Source: Vagococcus penaei
GTDB lineage: Bacteria; Bacillota; Bacilli; Lactobacillales; Vagococcaceae
DNA length: 64,000 bases
Assembly (NCBI RefSeq): GCF_001998885.1
Contig: NZ_CP019609.1
Coordinates: 744,001 to 808,000 of the forward strand
Direction: 5' to 3'
Part shown: positions 9,050 to 19,968 of the stretch, one piece after another
Position numbering within the stretch: the first letter of the stretch is position 1
Layout: each line of letters opens with the position of its first letter
Notes under the pieces: model-generated
Database searches by the model: none
What the model was told of the DNA's origin: nothing
Seen by the model: the letters and a program-made list of their open reading frames with translations, nothing else
Program-made: the position numbers and the translations under genes

Positions 9050-10207
9050 TTAGTTTCCTTTCTGACTAAAGACTAAATTACCATCTAAATAAGTTTCTAA
9101 TAATTCAATATCGGGGGTGATTATAATAAAATCAGCTGCTTTTCCACTTGAAATACTACCACAGAGAGTATCAATACCAACACTTTTTGCTGGAACGATA
9201 GATGCCATATTTAAAGCATCAGCAACAGTTGCTACTTCCCATTCTGAAACATTTTTAACTCCATCAATCAAAGTTAAGACACTACCGGCTAATGAACCAT
9301 TCGATTCCAAACGAGCAGCTCCATCTTTGACTTCAACTGGAAATTCACCTAATTTATAGTGTCCATCAGGCATACCTCCTGCACGCATACAGTCGGTGAT
9401 TAAAGCAATTTTTTCAGGTGTTTTTAATTTGGTTAGAATATTTACAGCTACTGGATGCACATGATGTCCATCACAAATCAATTCATTGTAAACAGACGAA
9501 TTATTCATGGCACAACCAACCATTCCTGGGTCACGATGACTTAAACCACTCATACCATTAAATGTATGAACAAAAATTGATGCACCGGCATCGACAACTT
9601 GTTGAGCTTCCTGATAGGTTGCTTCACTATGAGCCAATGAGACAGTCACATCTTCGGCGACTAATTCTTGTGTAAACTCAGCTGCTCCTGGTCTCTCAGG
9701 CGCAAGCGCAATTTTTTTAATCATTCCATTAGCACTCGTTTGCCATTTTCTAAATTCAGCCATTGATGGGTCTTTAAAATAAGAAGGATTTTGCGCACCT
9801 TTATGTTTTTCAGTAAAGTAAGGACCTTCGAAGAAAATCCCTTGAATTTTGGCACCACTCACTTTATTGTGGTGTTCGCTAATTGTTTTAGCTACTGCAT
9901 TCAACAAATCAAATGATGAGGTTAATGTTGTTGGTAAAAAGCTTGTTACACCACAACCAAGTAATCCTTTAGAAATAGCTTCTAAGCTATCAAATGAATT
10001 ATCCATCACGTCAAAATTATGAAATCCATGAATGTGTGTATCAACAAGTCCTGGTCCAACCCAGTTATCTCCAACATCAATAACAACTGCTTCGCTTGGG
10101 ACTTTTTGATAAACATTGCCAAATTTACCTTCATTAATTTCTAAATATGCATCAGTCGCAATGCGATTTTCTAAAAATATTTTTTTAGCTTTAACAAAAT
10201 AATGCAT
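9050..10207 (-). CDS. nagA: N-acetylhexosamine-6-phosphate deacetylase (NagA/AgaA), copy 1
   Basis: 385 residues of the amidohydrolase TIM-barrel. Motifs seen: [28 protein letters not shown] (metal-binding Glu), [38 protein letters not shown] and [13 protein letters not shown] with the catalytic Asp. It removes acetate from an N-acetylhexosamine-6-phosphate in the cytosol. Placement between agaS and lacD argues that the natural substrate is N-acetylgalactosamine-6-phosphate. A paralogue lies at 43241-44389. Start ATG 10207 follows a GGGAGG site, and the gene is 15 bases from agaS. Confidence 0.92.
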   Translation of the reverse strand: MHYFVKAKKIFLENRIATDAYLEINEGKFGNVYQKVPSEAVVIDVGDNWVGPGLVDTHIHGFHNFDVMDNSFDSLEAISKGLLGCGVTSFLPTTLTSSFDLLNAVAKTISEHHNKVSGAKIQGIFFEGPYFTEKHKGAQNPSYFKDPSMAEFRKWQTSANGMIKKIALAPERPGAAEFTQELVAEDVTVSLAHSEATYQEAQQVVDAGASIFVHTFNGMSGLSHRDPGMVGCAMNNSSVYNELICDGHHVHPVAVNILTKLKTPEKIALITDCMRAGGMPDGHYKLGEFPVEVKDGAARLESNGSLAGSVLTLIDGVKNVSEWEVATVADALNMASIVPAKSVGIDTLCGSISSGKAADFIIITPDIELLETYLDGNLVFSQKGN

Positions 10208-10222
10208 TTTGACGACCTCCCT

Positions 10223-11380
10223 TTATAGTGAATGAATAATAACACCTTGAACGACACGATTAACAGTACCTGTTGGTGAAGGCGTATCTGGTTTGTTGCC
10301 AACTTTAACTGCTGTTAATAATGAAATAACTTGTGCCACCATCACATATGGTAATGCGAGATAGCCATCTGGTAAAACATACTCATTTTCTAAGATAATA
10401 GCGTCACCAGTATAGGTTGATTTATTTTGAGCGATAGCAACTGTCGCAGCAGCAATATCATTCCCTTTAATTTCTTCTAAAATATCAACATCGTATTGGC
10501 TTGTGTAATCATCATTACTAATAAAACCAAAGACTAACGTTTTTTCATCAACAAATGACTTAGGACCGTGTCTAAAGCCTAGAGATGAATCAAATGCTGT
10601 AGCTACTTTACCAGCAGTCAGTTCTAATAATTTTAATTGCGCTTCACGTGTTAAGCCAGACAAACTAGCAGAACCCAAATAAACCACGCGATTAAATTCT
10701 TGATCAAGAATAGCTTGAATCTTTGGTTCCAGATTAATTACCTGTTCGCCCATACTGACCATGCTGTCAACAATTACCTCATGTTGTGTATTAACATGAT
10801 CAAAAGTTAATAAGGCTGTTAATGCCATACATGAGAAACTTCCAGTCATTGCAAACCCTTTATCATTAGATAATTCTGGCATTAAAATCACATATGAATT
10901 AGCATCATCTGAAGCATTAATAGCTAATTTTCCATCTGGTGCACAGCTTATAATCAAGTGTTTAACATTATCAATTAGTTCATTAGCTAACTCAATGGCT
11001 GCAACACTTTCAGGACTGTTACCACTTCGTGCAAACGAAACTAATAACGTTGGTTCATTCGCTTTAAAGTAATTGCGTGGAGCTGACACAATATCCGTAG
11101 TAGGAATTGCTTCAAATTGGTATGCATCAGTGTTACCAAACCGCATTAAGTGTGGTCGAATCACATCACCAACATATGCTGACGTACCTGCTCCAGTAAA
11201 AATAACGCGAACTTTATCGCTAACTTGTGAACGTAATGTATCTAAAAATTGATTTATCCTCACTTGATTAGCGTTAAAAATAGCTAATGTTTCACGCCAT
11301 AATGTTGGTTGTTGGCTAATTTCACGTGTTGTAATAACTGCACCAACTTCTTCTAATTGTGCTTGATTCCAATCTAACAT
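10223..11380 (-). CDS. agaS: Galactosamine-6-phosphate deaminase/isomerase AgaS (SIS domains)
   Basis: About 385 residues with two SIS sugar-isomerase domains: VIFTGAGTSAYVGD and SFARSGNSPESVAA in the first, RVVYLGSASLSGLTREAQ and FRHGPKSFVDEKT in the second. AgaS converts galactosamine-6-phosphate to tagatose-6-phosphate plus ammonia, feeding LacC. ATG 11380 is favoured because GAGGA lies eight bases upstream; an in-frame ATG at 11404 lacks such a site. Neighbours nagA, lacD and lacC complete the pathway. No PTS component lies in the operon, so uptake must be encoded elsewhere. Confidence 0.92.
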   Translation of the reverse strand: MLDWNQAQLEEVGAVITTREISQQPTLWRETLAIFNANQVRINQFLDTLRSQVSDKVRVIFTGAGTSAYVGDVIRPHLMRFGNTDAYQFEAIPTTDIVSAPRNYFKANEPTLLVSFARSGNSPESVAAIELANELIDNVKHLIISCAPDGKLAINASDDANSYVILMPELSNDKGFAMTGSFSCMALTALLTFDHVNTQHEVIVDSMVSMGEQVINLEPKIQAILDQEFNRVVYLGSASLSGLTREAQLKLLELTAGKVATAFDSSLGFRHGPKSFVDEKTLVFGFISNDDYTSQYDVDILEEIKGNDIAAATVAIAQNKSTYTGDAIILENEYVLPDGYLALPYVMVAQVISLLTAVKVGNKPDTPSPTGTVNRVVQGVIIHSL

Positions 11381-11417
11381 TCTAATATTCCTCATTTCTA
11401 TCATTTTAATTTATTTT

Positions 11418-12139
11418 TTAAGCTCTATTATGTAGAACCTTATATCTAAATTGGTCCGCCCTAGCCACACTTAGCGTGTACTCAATAACTTCATTTGTCT
11501 GATTGTAAGTTTTTCTAACCAAATTTAAAGCTGCAGAACTTTTTGGTACATTTAACAATTCTGCATCTTTGTCGCTAACAATACTGGCATAAAATTCTTC
11601 TTCGGCACACTTTATCGTTTCATTAAAATCAGTAAAGAAAATATCATACATTGGTTTTTCTTCTAATCGCTGACTAGTCAATGTTTCAAAACGTTTATAT
11701 GGTAAATAAGAACGTTCTAACATCATTGGTTCATCATCAGCTAATCGCAATCGTTTGATTTTAATTAGTTTACTTCCTTTGTGAATCCCTAGCTGTTCAC
11801 TAAAGTATTTGTTACTTTCGATTACTTCAAAATCTAAAATAATTGTTTTGGGTTCTTTTCCCATCGATAACATTTGCTCTGTAAAACTATAAGCACCTGT
11901 TAAATTTAAAATGCTTTTAGAAATACTAGAAACAAATGTTCCTTTGCCATGTTTTTTATAAATAAATCCTAAATGCTCTAATTCTTGTAACGCCAAACGA
12001 ACTGTCGTGCGACTAACACCATATATTTCTGCTAACTCGCGCTCTGAAGGCAGTAAGTCATGTGGCTTTAGCTCTGTTTCAATCGACAATTTAATCTGAT
12101 CAACCAGTTTTCCATATAATGACTGCTTTTTTTATCCAT
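11418..12139 (-). pseudogene. GntR-family (UTRA domain) regulator, frameshifted near its start
   Basis: From codon 18 on this is a normal GntR/UTRA regulator: the winged helix LPSERELAEIYGVSRTTVRL, then a UTRA effector domain. The well-placed start is ATG 12139 (GGGAGGG upstream), whose frame begins MDKKSSHYMEN and then stops. One extra A in the four-A run at 12108-12111 would restore MDKKSSHYMEKLVDQIKLSI, the expected start of this family. Without it only a TTG-initiated form from 12089 lacking part of the first helix is possible. It should be the local repressor of the aga operon, probably responding to an amino-sugar phosphate. A consensus error is possible. Confidence 0.7.
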
Positions 12140-12172
12140 AAAATCCCTCCCAAAAACCACTTTAGCACCAAC

Positions 12173-12218
12173 TGGTATCAACCACTTGTATTATGATATA
12201 TTTTTATGTCATTGTCAA
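12173..12218 (-). promoter_or_regulatory. aga operon promoter with GntR-type operator
   Basis: On the minus strand TTGACA (12213-12218) and CATAAT (12190-12195) are 17 bases apart. Directly downstream, over the expected start point, lies TGGTATCAACCA (12173-12184), with TGGT/ACCA half-sites like operators of NagR/AgaR-type GntR proteins. This fits repression by the adjacent regulator. Confidence 0.6.
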
Positions 12219-12328
12219 TAAAATGACTAATAATTAAATAAAATCAATTCTAAAATTTTTTTATAGAAGTAATCAAAGCTTAATGAGTAACAGTTATTAA
12301 TTATTTAAATTAATTAGCAATAAAAAAC

Positions 12329-12366
12329 ACTCATTTTCTAGTAGAATATTGTACTAGAAAATGAGT
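12329..12366 (-). terminator. Terminator of the malolactic operon
   Basis: An inverted repeat with 15-bp arms around ACTCATTTTCTAGTA and an 8-base loop is followed on the minus strand by GTTTTTTATT. It lies 37 bases after the malate permease stop. Confidence 0.85.
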
Positions 12367-12402
12367 AGAATTAAGATAAAAAATTAGTAGTAAGACTTTA
12401 AA

Positions 12403-13362
12403 TCAAAACAACATATTAAGTAATCCACTTAATAAAGGAACAACAACCATAAATAAAACGGTACTCGTCGTCACTATATTCGTAGCATACTTAACGTCAC
12501 CATTTGCTTCGTTCGCTAAAATTGGTAAAACTGCCAAGGCAGGTCCCGCTGATTGGATTACTAAGGTTTTCGCTTCGACGATTGGAACTTGTCCTAAATA
12601 ACGTTCTAATGCAAAAATTAAAATAATCATCACAACTGGTGATAAAATAAAGCGTCCAAATAAAGCAAGTAGTGTCTCCCGATCAAGACGGATATTTCGA
12701 AGCCCTGCATCACATAAAATAATCCCAATATAAATTAATGATAAAGGTGTCACCATATTACCAACATAAGTTAGTGTCGAGTTAATAAACGTTGGTACAG
12801 GTAAATTACCAAGTAAGAAAACTAAAGCAACTAAAAAACCAATCAATGGTGGTGGTAATAATTTCTTTAAATTAAATTTGGTTGAACCTGATTTTTTCTC
12901 AGGATTATCATGAGCAATAATCAAGGCTCCAAATGCCCAAGTTGAAACGGTATTTGTCACATAATAAATTAAAAAGAATGGTAAACTATTTTCACCAAAT
13001 AATGCAATATTCAACGGTAAGCCAATAAAAATAGTATTAGCATTAACAACTGCATTAATAAAAACTCCCTTACGACCAACGGGTATTTTAAAGATGAATA
13101 CCATAAAATAAGCCAGTAAGTACCCAATAATAATAGATAAAATTGTATAGACTAAGCCCCCAGATAAAGCAAATAATTTATCACGGGTTAAATATTTCAA
13201 AACTGAGACAAAAATTGAAGCGGGTAAGGCAATATTCATAATTAATTTTGAAATATTTCCGCTAAAACTATCAGCAAACCAGCCCCGTCTTCGTAAAAGA
13301 TAACCTAAACCGATAATTAAGATAATAGATAAAATACTTTCAGTAGATGCAACAAAAACCAC
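12403..13362 (-). CDS. mleP: Malate permease, AEC family (MleP)
   Basis: 319 residues with about ten hydrophobic segments, typical of the auxin-efflux-carrier/bile-acid-type fold: LIIGLGYLLRRRGWF at the N-terminus and IQSAGPALAVLPILANEANG in the core. AEC transporters next to malolactic enzyme genes exchange malate and lactate across the membrane. It begins 12 bases after the mleS stop and forms a two-gene operon with it. The substrate is assigned by position; other AEC proteins carry other dicarboxylates. Confidence 0.85.
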   Translation of the reverse strand: MVFVASTESILSIILIIGLGYLLRRRGWFADSFSGNISKLIMNIALPASIFVSVLKYLTRDKLFALSGGLVYTILSIIIGYLLAYFMVFIFKIPVGRKGVFINAVVNANTIFIGLPLNIALFGENSLPFFLIYYVTNTVSTWAFGALIIAHDNPEKKSGSTKFNLKKLLPPPLIGFLVALVFLLGNLPVPTFINSTLTYVGNMVTPLSLIYIGIILCDAGLRNIRLDRETLLALFGRFILSPVVMIILIFALERYLGQVPIVEAKTLVIQSAGPALAVLPILANEANGDVKYATNIVTTSTVLFMVVVPLLSGLLNMLF

Positions 13363-13374
13363 GCTATCTCCCCC

Positions 13375-15015
13375 TTAATAATTCATTGGTTGATATTCAG
13401 GTATCCATTTTAAGTCGGCAATTGCTTGTTTCATATTGGTAACTCTCGATTTTGATAATCCTTGATCAATCGCACTTTGACCAACAGCTATTGCGACAAT
13501 GTCAGAAAAATGTGTTAACTGAGACACTGGTGGCAAAACCGCTGCTCCAGGTTGAGAACTATCAACTAACCCACCCAATGAATGTGCAGCCTGAGAAATC
13601 ATCTCGTCATTTAAAACTGTTGCAGTTGAAGCAATTGTACCTAAACCTAATCCAGGATACACTAGCGCATTATTTGCTTGGCCAATCGTGTAAGTCACTC
13701 CTTGATAAGTTACAGGGTCAGTTGGAATTCCAGTCGCAACTAACGCACGTCCATTTGTCCATTCAATTAAGTCTAAAGCTGTTGCCTCAGCTAATTTAGT
13801 TGGATTGCTTAATGGAAAAATAATTGGGCGCTTAGTATGCTTCGCCATCTCTTTGACAACCGTTTCGGTAAACGCACCATGAACTGTTGACGTTCCAACT
13901 AAGATAGTTGGTTTCACAGCCTTTACGACTGCTTCTAAATTGGTTAATTGCTCAGAATGCTCAAATTCTGACCGGTTGCGAGCAAATGGCCGTTGTTCTG
14001 GCGTTAAATCTGACATATCATCAAACAATAATCCCTGTTTATCGACTAAGTAAAAATGCGCATGTGCTTCTTGCTCAGATAACCCTTGTTGAAGCATTTC
14101 TTGATAAATCCGCTGAGTAATTCCGGCTCCAGCTGTTCCAGCACCATAAGATACATAAATTTGATCTGTTAATTTTTCCTGTGAAATAGCTAGTGCACCT
14201 AAAATTCCAGCTAACGTTATTATTCCTGTCCCTTGAATATCATCGTTAAATGTCGTAACTTTATTTTTATAGGTGTCTAAAATTCGAGCAGCATTTGCAC
14301 GTCCAAAATCTTCCCAGTGTAAATAAATTTTAGGGAATAAGTCTTCCACTGTTTCGACAAACTTCGCAACAAACTGATCATAACGTTCACCACGAATCCG
14401 TTGATGACGATTACCCAGGTAAAGCGAATCATTTAGTAGCGATTCGCGATTCGTGCCAACATCTAAGACAACTGGTAATACCGTCTTTGGGTCAATCCCA
14501 GCTGCAGCAGTATAAATCATTAACTTTCCAATCGAAATATCGACACCATTAACTCCCCAATCGCCAATCCCCAAAATACCTTCAGCATCCGTCACAACAA
14601 TTAATTGAATATCACGACCAATCGTCGCTTGTTTTAACGTGTCTTGCATCTTGTCAGGTTGATCAATAGATAAATAAACAGCATGTTGTGGTTCAACAAA
14701 ACGTTCACTGTAGTGTTCAATTGAATCCGCAATTGTTGGATCATATACAATTGGCATAAACTCAACTAAATGCTGACTAAAAAGATAAAAAAACAATGTA
14801 CGATTTGTATTAAATATCTCCATTAAGAAAGCTCGTTTGGCACCATTAGTCTCTTTCATTTGATAGTATTGATACGTTTGACTTGCTTGTTCCTCAATCG
14901 TTTGAATCTTCGGTGGCAATAGCCCCCATAAACTCAATTTATCTCGCTCTTCTTTTGTAAAAGCTGTACCTTTGTTGAGAAAAGGATCATTTAATATGTC
15001 ATAAGCAGTTTTCAT
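13375..15015 (-). CDS. mleS: Malolactic enzyme
   Basis: 546 residues, the normal length of MleS. It has the malic-enzyme layout: an N-terminal domain with [36 protein letters not shown] (catalytic region), [19 protein letters not shown] (metal site), and the NAD-binding [15 protein letters not shown]. It converts L-malate to L-lactate and CO2 using NAD and Mn, which raises cytoplasmic pH and, with the permease, the proton gradient. The start ATG 15015 has AAAGGGAG upstream. No MleR-type LysR regulator lies nearby. Malic enzyme is the alternative, but permease linkage and the overall motif pattern favour MleS. Confidence 0.92.
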   Translation of the reverse strand: MKTAYDILNDPFLNKGTAFTKEERDKLSLWGLLPPKIQTIEEQASQTYQYYQMKETNGAKRAFLMEIFNTNRTLFFYLFSQHLVEFMPIVYDPTIADSIEHYSERFVEPQHAVYLSIDQPDKMQDTLKQATIGRDIQLIVVTDAEGILGIGDWGVNGVDISIGKLMIYTAAAGIDPKTVLPVVLDVGTNRESLLNDSLYLGNRHQRIRGERYDQFVAKFVETVEDLFPKIYLHWEDFGRANAARILDTYKNKVTTFNDDIQGTGIITLAGILGALAISQEKLTDQIYVSYGAGTAGAGITQRIYQEMLQQGLSEQEAHAHFYLVDKQGLLFDDMSDLTPEQRPFARNRSEFEHSEQLTNLEAVVKAVKPTILVGTSTVHGAFTETVVKEMAKHTKRPIIFPLSNPTKLAEATALDLIEWTNGRALVATGIPTDPVTYQGVTYTIGQANNALVYPGLGLGTIASTATVLNDEMISQAAHSLGGLVDSSQPGAAVLPPVSQLTHFSDIVAIAVGQSAIDQGLSKSRVTNMKQAIADLKWIPEYQPMNY

Positions 15016-15198
15016 AACGACACTCCCTTTACCTATTAAAATTTGGTTGAATCAACTATGCATATTATCGGACTTTTTAAACTAAAAAATTCATTATATT
15101 ATAAAATTATAAACTTCATGTACAATTTAAGTATAAACTTCATTTTAAGTTTTAACAAATATTTAACGGTTTTTAACACTTTTTTTACTAAAGCACAA

Positions 15199-15233
15199 AA
15201 AAAGTTGGTAGTCTTAAACACCACCAACTTTTT
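15199..15233 (-). terminator. Terminator after the sucrose PTS gene
   Basis: Arms AAAAAGTTGGT and ACCAACTTTTT enclose a short loop, with further T residues on the minus strand. It lies about 75 bases past the scrA stop and before the mleS promoter region. Confidence 0.7.
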
Positions 15234-15306
15234 CATACCAACTAATTATTAAATAATACACAATCCTTAATCCATCTTCTAAACAGGACTCAGAAAAAAG
15301 GAATCA

Positions 15307-17265
15307 TTATTTTTGAATGATTTCACTAACTTCTAAAATAGGTTCTCCCGCCTGAATAACTTGCTTATCTAAAGGTGCTACTTCACCATAAGCTAACGTA
15401 TTCGTTACAATCATCATTACGGTATCATCGTAACCTGCTTCACGAATCTTTTCGCGATCAAATGTCGCTAAAACATCACCTTTTTTCACTATATCACCTT
15501 GTTGTCGCTCCGTAGTGAAAAATTCACCAGCTAAGTTAACCGTATCAATCCCAATATGAATTAATAATTCAGCTCCCGTATTGGTTGTCATTCCGTAGGC
15601 GTGTTTTGACTCATAGCAAACGGTTAATTCCCCATCACTTGGGGCATAAACAGTGTTATCTGTCGGCTTAATTGCGACACCTTTCCCCATCATCTCAGTT
15701 GAAAAAACAGGATCGTTGACATCTTTTAGTATAACGACATCACCACTTACAACAGCAGCAATCACATCATCTGTTGGACCAGAAACATTAATAGATGGAT
15801 CTTCATTCACTTCAACTGCCGTTGTGTTTCCGTCATCTTCACTTGCTAATAAATCCATACGTGTTTTTCCATAAATAAACGTCAATGTAAAACTGACCGC
15901 AATGCTAATAACAATTCCAATCATAAATGGTGCAAATGATTTTGGTGAGATTGAAATAAACCCAATTACACTAGCAGGTCCCATAGCCACAGCTAAAACA
16001 TGGAACGCACCTATAAATGCACTAGCAATACCTGCAGCAATCATCGCACAAATAAAAGGAAATTTCAGTTTTAAGTTAATCCCAAAAATGGCTGGTTCTG
16101 TAATTCCTAAAAAGGCCGAGATACTTGAAGAAGATGCCAACGATTTTTGTTTTTGATTTTTCGTTAAGAAGAAAATCGCTAATGCTGCTCCACCTTGAGC
16201 TACATTGGCCATTGACGCAACTGGGAAAATAAATGATCCACCAGTTTTTGCAACTTCAGCAATAAGTGTTGTTTCAATTGCTGGGAAGCTTTGATGTAAT
16301 CCTGTAATAACAATTGGTGAATAAAACAGACCAAACACACCAAGTCCAATAGCACCTGTTGTATCATACAACCATACCAAGCCATTTGTTAACCCATCAG
16401 AGACAATACGCATCATTGGTCCAACAAAGATAAACGTTAAAAATCCGGTAATGATAATTGATAACATTGGTGTAAAGGTAAAATCAAACGCCTGAGAGAT
16501 TTTTTTATGAAAAAATTTCTCAAGAGTCGCTAAAATCCAAGAAACAGCTAAAACTGGTAACACGGAACCTTGATAACCTGCTTGAGCAACATTTAAACCA
16601 AAAATATTCCAATAAGGCATACTACCTTCAGCAATTGTATTAGCCACAGCATAACCGTTCACTAAGTTTGGCATTACCATAGCCATTCCCATCGCTGCTC
16701 CTAAATAAGGATTCCCGCCAAAACGGCGAGTTGCTGAGAAACCAACTAAAATTGGTAGAAAAGCAAACGGGGCTGAAGCAAGTAAATTAATAATACTTGC
16801 AAAGTCTGTAAATGCTGGATACATCTCAACGACTGATTGTGCACCAAACAATCCTGGTGCAGTTAGTACATTGTTAATCGCCATCAACAAACCACCAGCA
16901 ACTAAAGCAGGAACAATTGGTACAAAAATATCTGATAAGACTTTAATTAAAGCCATGACTGGATTCGTTTTTTTACCTTCTGCCGCAAGTGACTTTAAGT
17001 CATCTGTCGATACTTCACTCACACCCGTTTCATTGACTAATTCTTTATAGACAAAATTAACATCCCCAGGTCCGATAATAATTTGATATTGACCATTAGC
17101 AACAAATGTCCCCTTAATGTCATCATGATTGTCTAAAGCCTTTTGATCAATTTTAGATTGATCCTTAATCACGAGACGTAAACGCGTCGCACAATGTGCA
17201 GCTGCTTGTATATTATCTTTTCCTAACGCTTTGACAATATCTTTAGCGACTTTTTGATGATTCAT
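15307..17265 (-). CDS. scrA: Sucrose-specific PTS enzyme IIBCA
   Basis: 652 residues from ATG 17265 (AGGAGG upstream decides this over ATG 17283). Domain order is IIB (phospho-Cys in [15 protein letters not shown]), IIC with about ten membrane segments including [17 protein letters not shown], and C-terminal IIA (phospho-His in [13 protein letters not shown]). It imports and phosphorylates a beta-glucoside or sucrose-type sugar. Divergence from scrB and scrR and shared LacI operators make sucrose the likely substrate, giving sucrose-6-phosphate for ScrB. A terminator follows. Confidence 0.88.
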   Translation of the reverse strand: MNHQKVAKDIVKALGKDNIQAAAHCATRLRLVIKDQSKIDQKALDNHDDIKGTFVANGQYQIIIGPGDVNFVYKELVNETGVSEVSTDDLKSLAAEGKKTNPVMALIKVLSDIFVPIVPALVAGGLLMAINNVLTAPGLFGAQSVVEMYPAFTDFASIINLLASAPFAFLPILVGFSATRRFGGNPYLGAAMGMAMVMPNLVNGYAVANTIAEGSMPYWNIFGLNVAQAGYQGSVLPVLAVSWILATLEKFFHKKISQAFDFTFTPMLSIIITGFLTFIFVGPMMRIVSDGLTNGLVWLYDTTGAIGLGVFGLFYSPIVITGLHQSFPAIETTLIAEVAKTGGSFIFPVASMANVAQGGAALAIFFLTKNQKQKSLASSSSISAFLGITEPAIFGINLKLKFPFICAMIAAGIASAFIGAFHVLAVAMGPASVIGFISISPKSFAPFMIGIVISIAVSFTLTFIYGKTRMDLLASEDDGNTTAVEVNEDPSINVSGPTDDVIAAVVSGDVVILKDVNDPVFSTEMMGKGVAIKPTDNTVYAPSDGELTVCYESKHAYGMTTNTGAELLIHIGIDTVNLAGEFFTTERQQGDIVKKGDVLATFDREKIREAGYDDTVMMIVTNTLAYGEVAPLDKQVIQAGEPILEVSEIIQK

Positions 17266-17288
17266 TTTATTTATCCTCCTCATTTGTT

Positions 17289-17302
17289 TGAAACCGTTTT
17301 TC
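17289..17302 (-). promoter_or_regulatory. Possible cre site (CcpA) upstream of scrA
   Basis: TGAAACCGTTTTTC resembles the catabolite-response element around its CG centre, with mismatches at the right end. It lies just upstream of the scrA ribosome binding site. The match is weak. Confidence 0.3.
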
Positions 17303-17333
17303 TAATAATAAAATATCATCTAAACCAAAAATT

Positions 17334-17347
17334 GTCAAACGTTTAAC
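17334..17347. promoter_or_regulatory. LacI-type operator 1 (scrA side)
   Basis: GTCAAACGTTTAAC is a near-perfect palindrome of the LacI/GalR class with a central CG, 70 bases upstream of scrA. It matches the second site at 17411-17424 except for one base, so it is probably bound by ScrR. Confidence 0.75.
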
Positions 17348-17410
17348 AAAAAATATTTTTAACATTTATAAAAAGTAAACAATACTTAATTATAAGAAGT
17401 TTAATATTTT

Positions 17411-17424
17411 GTCAAACGTTTGAC
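17411..17424. promoter_or_regulatory. LacI-type operator 2 (scrB side)
   Basis: GTCAAACGTTTGAC is a perfect palindrome in the scrA-scrB intergenic region. Two operators 77 bases apart, between divergent genes and with the regulator downstream of scrB, fit cooperative repression by ScrR. Confidence 0.8.
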
Positions 17425-17485
17425 ATTTCAATAACAATTACTTATGATATAGTCAAGAACACGCTTACCTAAAGGAGATTATCTT

Positions 17486-18970
17486 ATGAATCTAATTGAT
17501 CAATGGACCACTGAACAACGTTATTTACCTTATCATAAATGGGAATCTGATTATGTTAAACACTTACTTGATACTGTTAACCAATCAAAATGGCGAACAA
17601 CCTTTCACATTCAGCCACCGTCAGGATTACTAAATGACCCAAATGGATTTTCTTTTTATGATGGAAAATGGCATCTTTTTTATCAGGCTTATCCTATGGG
17701 ACCTGTTCATGGCTTAAAATCATGGTATCACTTGACATCAACTAATCTAGTCGACTGGAAAGATATTGGTTTAGCCTTAATACCGGATAGTAAATTTGAT
17801 AGTCATGGGGTTTATTCAGGCTCAGCTTTACCTTATAACGACAAATTATTTTTAGCTTATACAGGTAATGTCCGTGATGCTAATTGGAACCGTCAATCCT
17901 TTCAACTAGGAGCCTTGATGGATCAAAATAATCAAATTGAAAAACTTGACCAACCGCTAATATTGCCATCTAATGATTACACAGAACATTTCCGTGATCC
18001 ACAAGTTTTTTCATATAATAATCATTATTTTCTATTATTAGGCGCACAGGATCAACAATTAAAAGGAAAAATCTTAACCTATCAATCAGACGATTTACAC
18101 AATTGGAACTTATTGGGTGAGCTGAAATTTACTAAAGAAGATATGGGTTTCATGATTGAATGCCCTAATCTAGTCTTTACAAATAATCAAGTAGTACTCC
18201 TATTTTGTCCACAAGGAATTAGTCATGACAAACTGGACTATCAAAATATTTATCCTAATACCTATGTGATTGGTGATAACTTCAATCCTACAAACAATAG
18301 CTTAACAAATCCGAGTCAATTGAAAAACTTAGATGAGGGATTTGATGTGTATGCGACTCAAGCTTTTAACGCACCCGACGGACGTGTCTTAGCAAGCAGT
18401 TGGATTGGTTTACCTGAGATTTCTTATCCATCTGATAAGGACGGTTGGGCACATTTATTGAGTACTGTGAAAGAATTGACTATTGAACAGAATCAGCTGA
18501 TTCAAAGACCAGTCGTAGAAATGAAAGAGTTACGCGAAACGAAACGAACAATTGAAGGCACATTATCTGCACAAGTTGCTACCCTTGCTAAAAATATGGA
18601 ACACCATTATGAACTAAAACTAACAATCGACAAGGCTACAACTGGTTGTTTAACCCTCTTTGCGACGGATAAAAATTCGGGACTGATGCTCCATTTTGAT
18701 ACTCAAAATGGTACAATGTCAGTAAATCGAAAAAATGCCGGACTGTCATTTGCTGAGGACTACGGTTATCAACGTGACTTCACGATTGATAAGGGTTCGT
18801 TAAACTTACAAATTTTTGTTGATGTTTCTGTTGTTGAGATTTTTATTAATGACGGAAAACAAGTCGCTACAACACGCGTATTTCCAAATGAAACTAACAG
18901 TGACATTCTCTTAACAGGACAAGATGGGCATTTTTCGGGAAATATCTGGACATTACGTTCGATGAAATAA
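17486..18970 (+). CDS. scrB: Sucrose-6-phosphate hydrolase (GH32)
   Basis: 494 residues of the GH32 five-bladed beta-propeller plus a beta-sandwich. The catalytic nucleophile Asp is in LLNDPNGF, the transition-state Asp in FRDPQVF and the acid/base Glu in ECPNL. It hydrolyses sucrose-6-phosphate to glucose-6-phosphate and fructose in the cytosol; no signal peptide is present. A GGAG site precedes ATG 17486. It is transcribed away from scrA and followed nine bases later by scrR. Confidence 0.93.
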   Translation: MNLIDQWTTEQRYLPYHKWESDYVKHLLDTVNQSKWRTTFHIQPPSGLLNDPNGFSFYDGKWHLFYQAYPMGPVHGLKSWYHLTSTNLVDWKDIGLALIPDSKFDSHGVYSGSALPYNDKLFLAYTGNVRDANWNRQSFQLGALMDQNNQIEKLDQPLILPSNDYTEHFRDPQVFSYNNHYFLLLGAQDQQLKGKILTYQSDDLHNWNLLGELKFTKEDMGFMIECPNLVFTNNQVVLLFCPQGISHDKLDYQNIYPNTYVIGDNFNPTNNSLTNPSQLKNLDEGFDVYATQAFNAPDGRVLASSWIGLPEISYPSDKDGWAHLLSTVKELTIEQNQLIQRPVVEMKELRETKRTIEGTLSAQVATLAKNMEHHYELKLTIDKATTGCLTLFATDKNSGLMLHFDTQNGTMSVNRKNAGLSFAEDYGYQRDFTIDKGSLNLQIFVDVSVVEIFINDGKQVATTRVFPNETNSDILLTGQDGHFSGNIWTLRSMK

Positions 18971-18979
18971 GGAGTTATT

Positions 18980-19963
18980 ATGGCAATAAAATTAACTGAT
19001 GTCGCTAAAAAGGCTGGCGTTTCACCAACAACTGTCTCACGCGTGATTAATAATTACGGCTCGCTCAGTCAAAAAACCATTGATAAAGTTCAAGCAGCCA
19101 TGAGTGAGCTAAACTATCAACCCAATTCTTTAGCTCGCTCACTTCAAGGAAAAAAAACCTTTTTAATTGGGGTAATTTTTCCAACGATTGCTAATCCCTT
19201 TTATGGAGAACTAGTCGAAAAAATCGAAGCAAAATTATTTGATTTAGGCTATAAAACTATTTTATGTGATAGTGCTAATAATAAAGAAAAAGAACGGCAA
19301 TACCTTAAGATGCTAGCGGCTAATAAAGTTGACGGAATTATTGCCGGTGCACATAATTTGGGAATTAAAGAATACGAAACAATCGACTTGCCAATTGTGT
19401 CATTCGATCGTTTTTTAGCGGACAGTATCCCTATCATTGGTAGTGATAATTTTAGAGGCGGATACTTAGCAACCGAAAACCTTTACCTTCGTGGTGGTCG
19501 TAATATTGCAATTCTAACGGGGTCACAAGAATCAGATTCACCAACTAACGACCGTTTAAAAGGTTATTTACACTTTATAGAAGAACATAATTTGACACCA
19601 AATATCTTTCATTTTCATACAAAAGCTCGCTCAACTGCCTTAAAAACACTTGATATTAAGCGAATTCTTCAAAATGAAAATATCGATAGTATTTTTTGTA
19701 CTGATGATTTAACCGCTATTTTGGTTTACAATATCTGTGAAGAATTAAACCGGTCTCTCCCAAATGACTTACGTCTGATTGGTTATGATGGGACAAAATT
19801 AATTCAAAATTATTTCCCACAATTATCTACTATTGCTCAACCCATTAGTGATTTTGCAGACTTATTAGTTGATCTTCTAGTTCAACGAATTGATAATCCC
19901 GATATTACACTTGAACGAAACTACACTCTGCCTGTCAAACTAATTCAGGGACGGACATCGTGA
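18980..19963 (+). CDS. scrR: LacI-family sucrose operon repressor
   Basis: 327 residues: an N-terminal LacI helix-turn-helix (TDVAKKAGVSPTTVSRVINN) with the hinge LNYQPNSLARSLQGKK, then a periplasmic-binding-like effector domain ending in the usual LPVKLIQGRTS. The gene follows scrB in one transcript, and the two palindromic operators upstream of scrB are its expected targets. The inducer is probably sucrose-6-phosphate or fructose, by analogy to known ScrR proteins. Confidence 0.9.
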   Translation: MAIKLTDVAKKAGVSPTTVSRVINNYGSLSQKTIDKVQAAMSELNYQPNSLARSLQGKKTFLIGVIFPTIANPFYGELVEKIEAKLFDLGYKTILCDSANNKEKERQYLKMLAANKVDGIIAGAHNLGIKEYETIDLPIVSFDRFLADSIPIIGSDNFRGGYLATENLYLRGGRNIAILTGSQESDSPTNDRLKGYLHFIEEHNLTPNIFHFHTKARSTALKTLDIKRILQNENIDSIFCTDDLTAILVYNICEELNRSLPNDLRLIGYDGTKLIQNYFPQLSTIAQPISDFADLLVDLLVQRIDNPDITLERNYTLPVKLIQGRTS

Positions 19964-19968
19964 TACTA

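Noticed and set aside
15043-15252. 69-codon plus-strand reading frame upstream of mleS
   Set aside because: It covers the mleS promoter and a terminator hairpin; composition is typical of non-coding AT-rich DNA.
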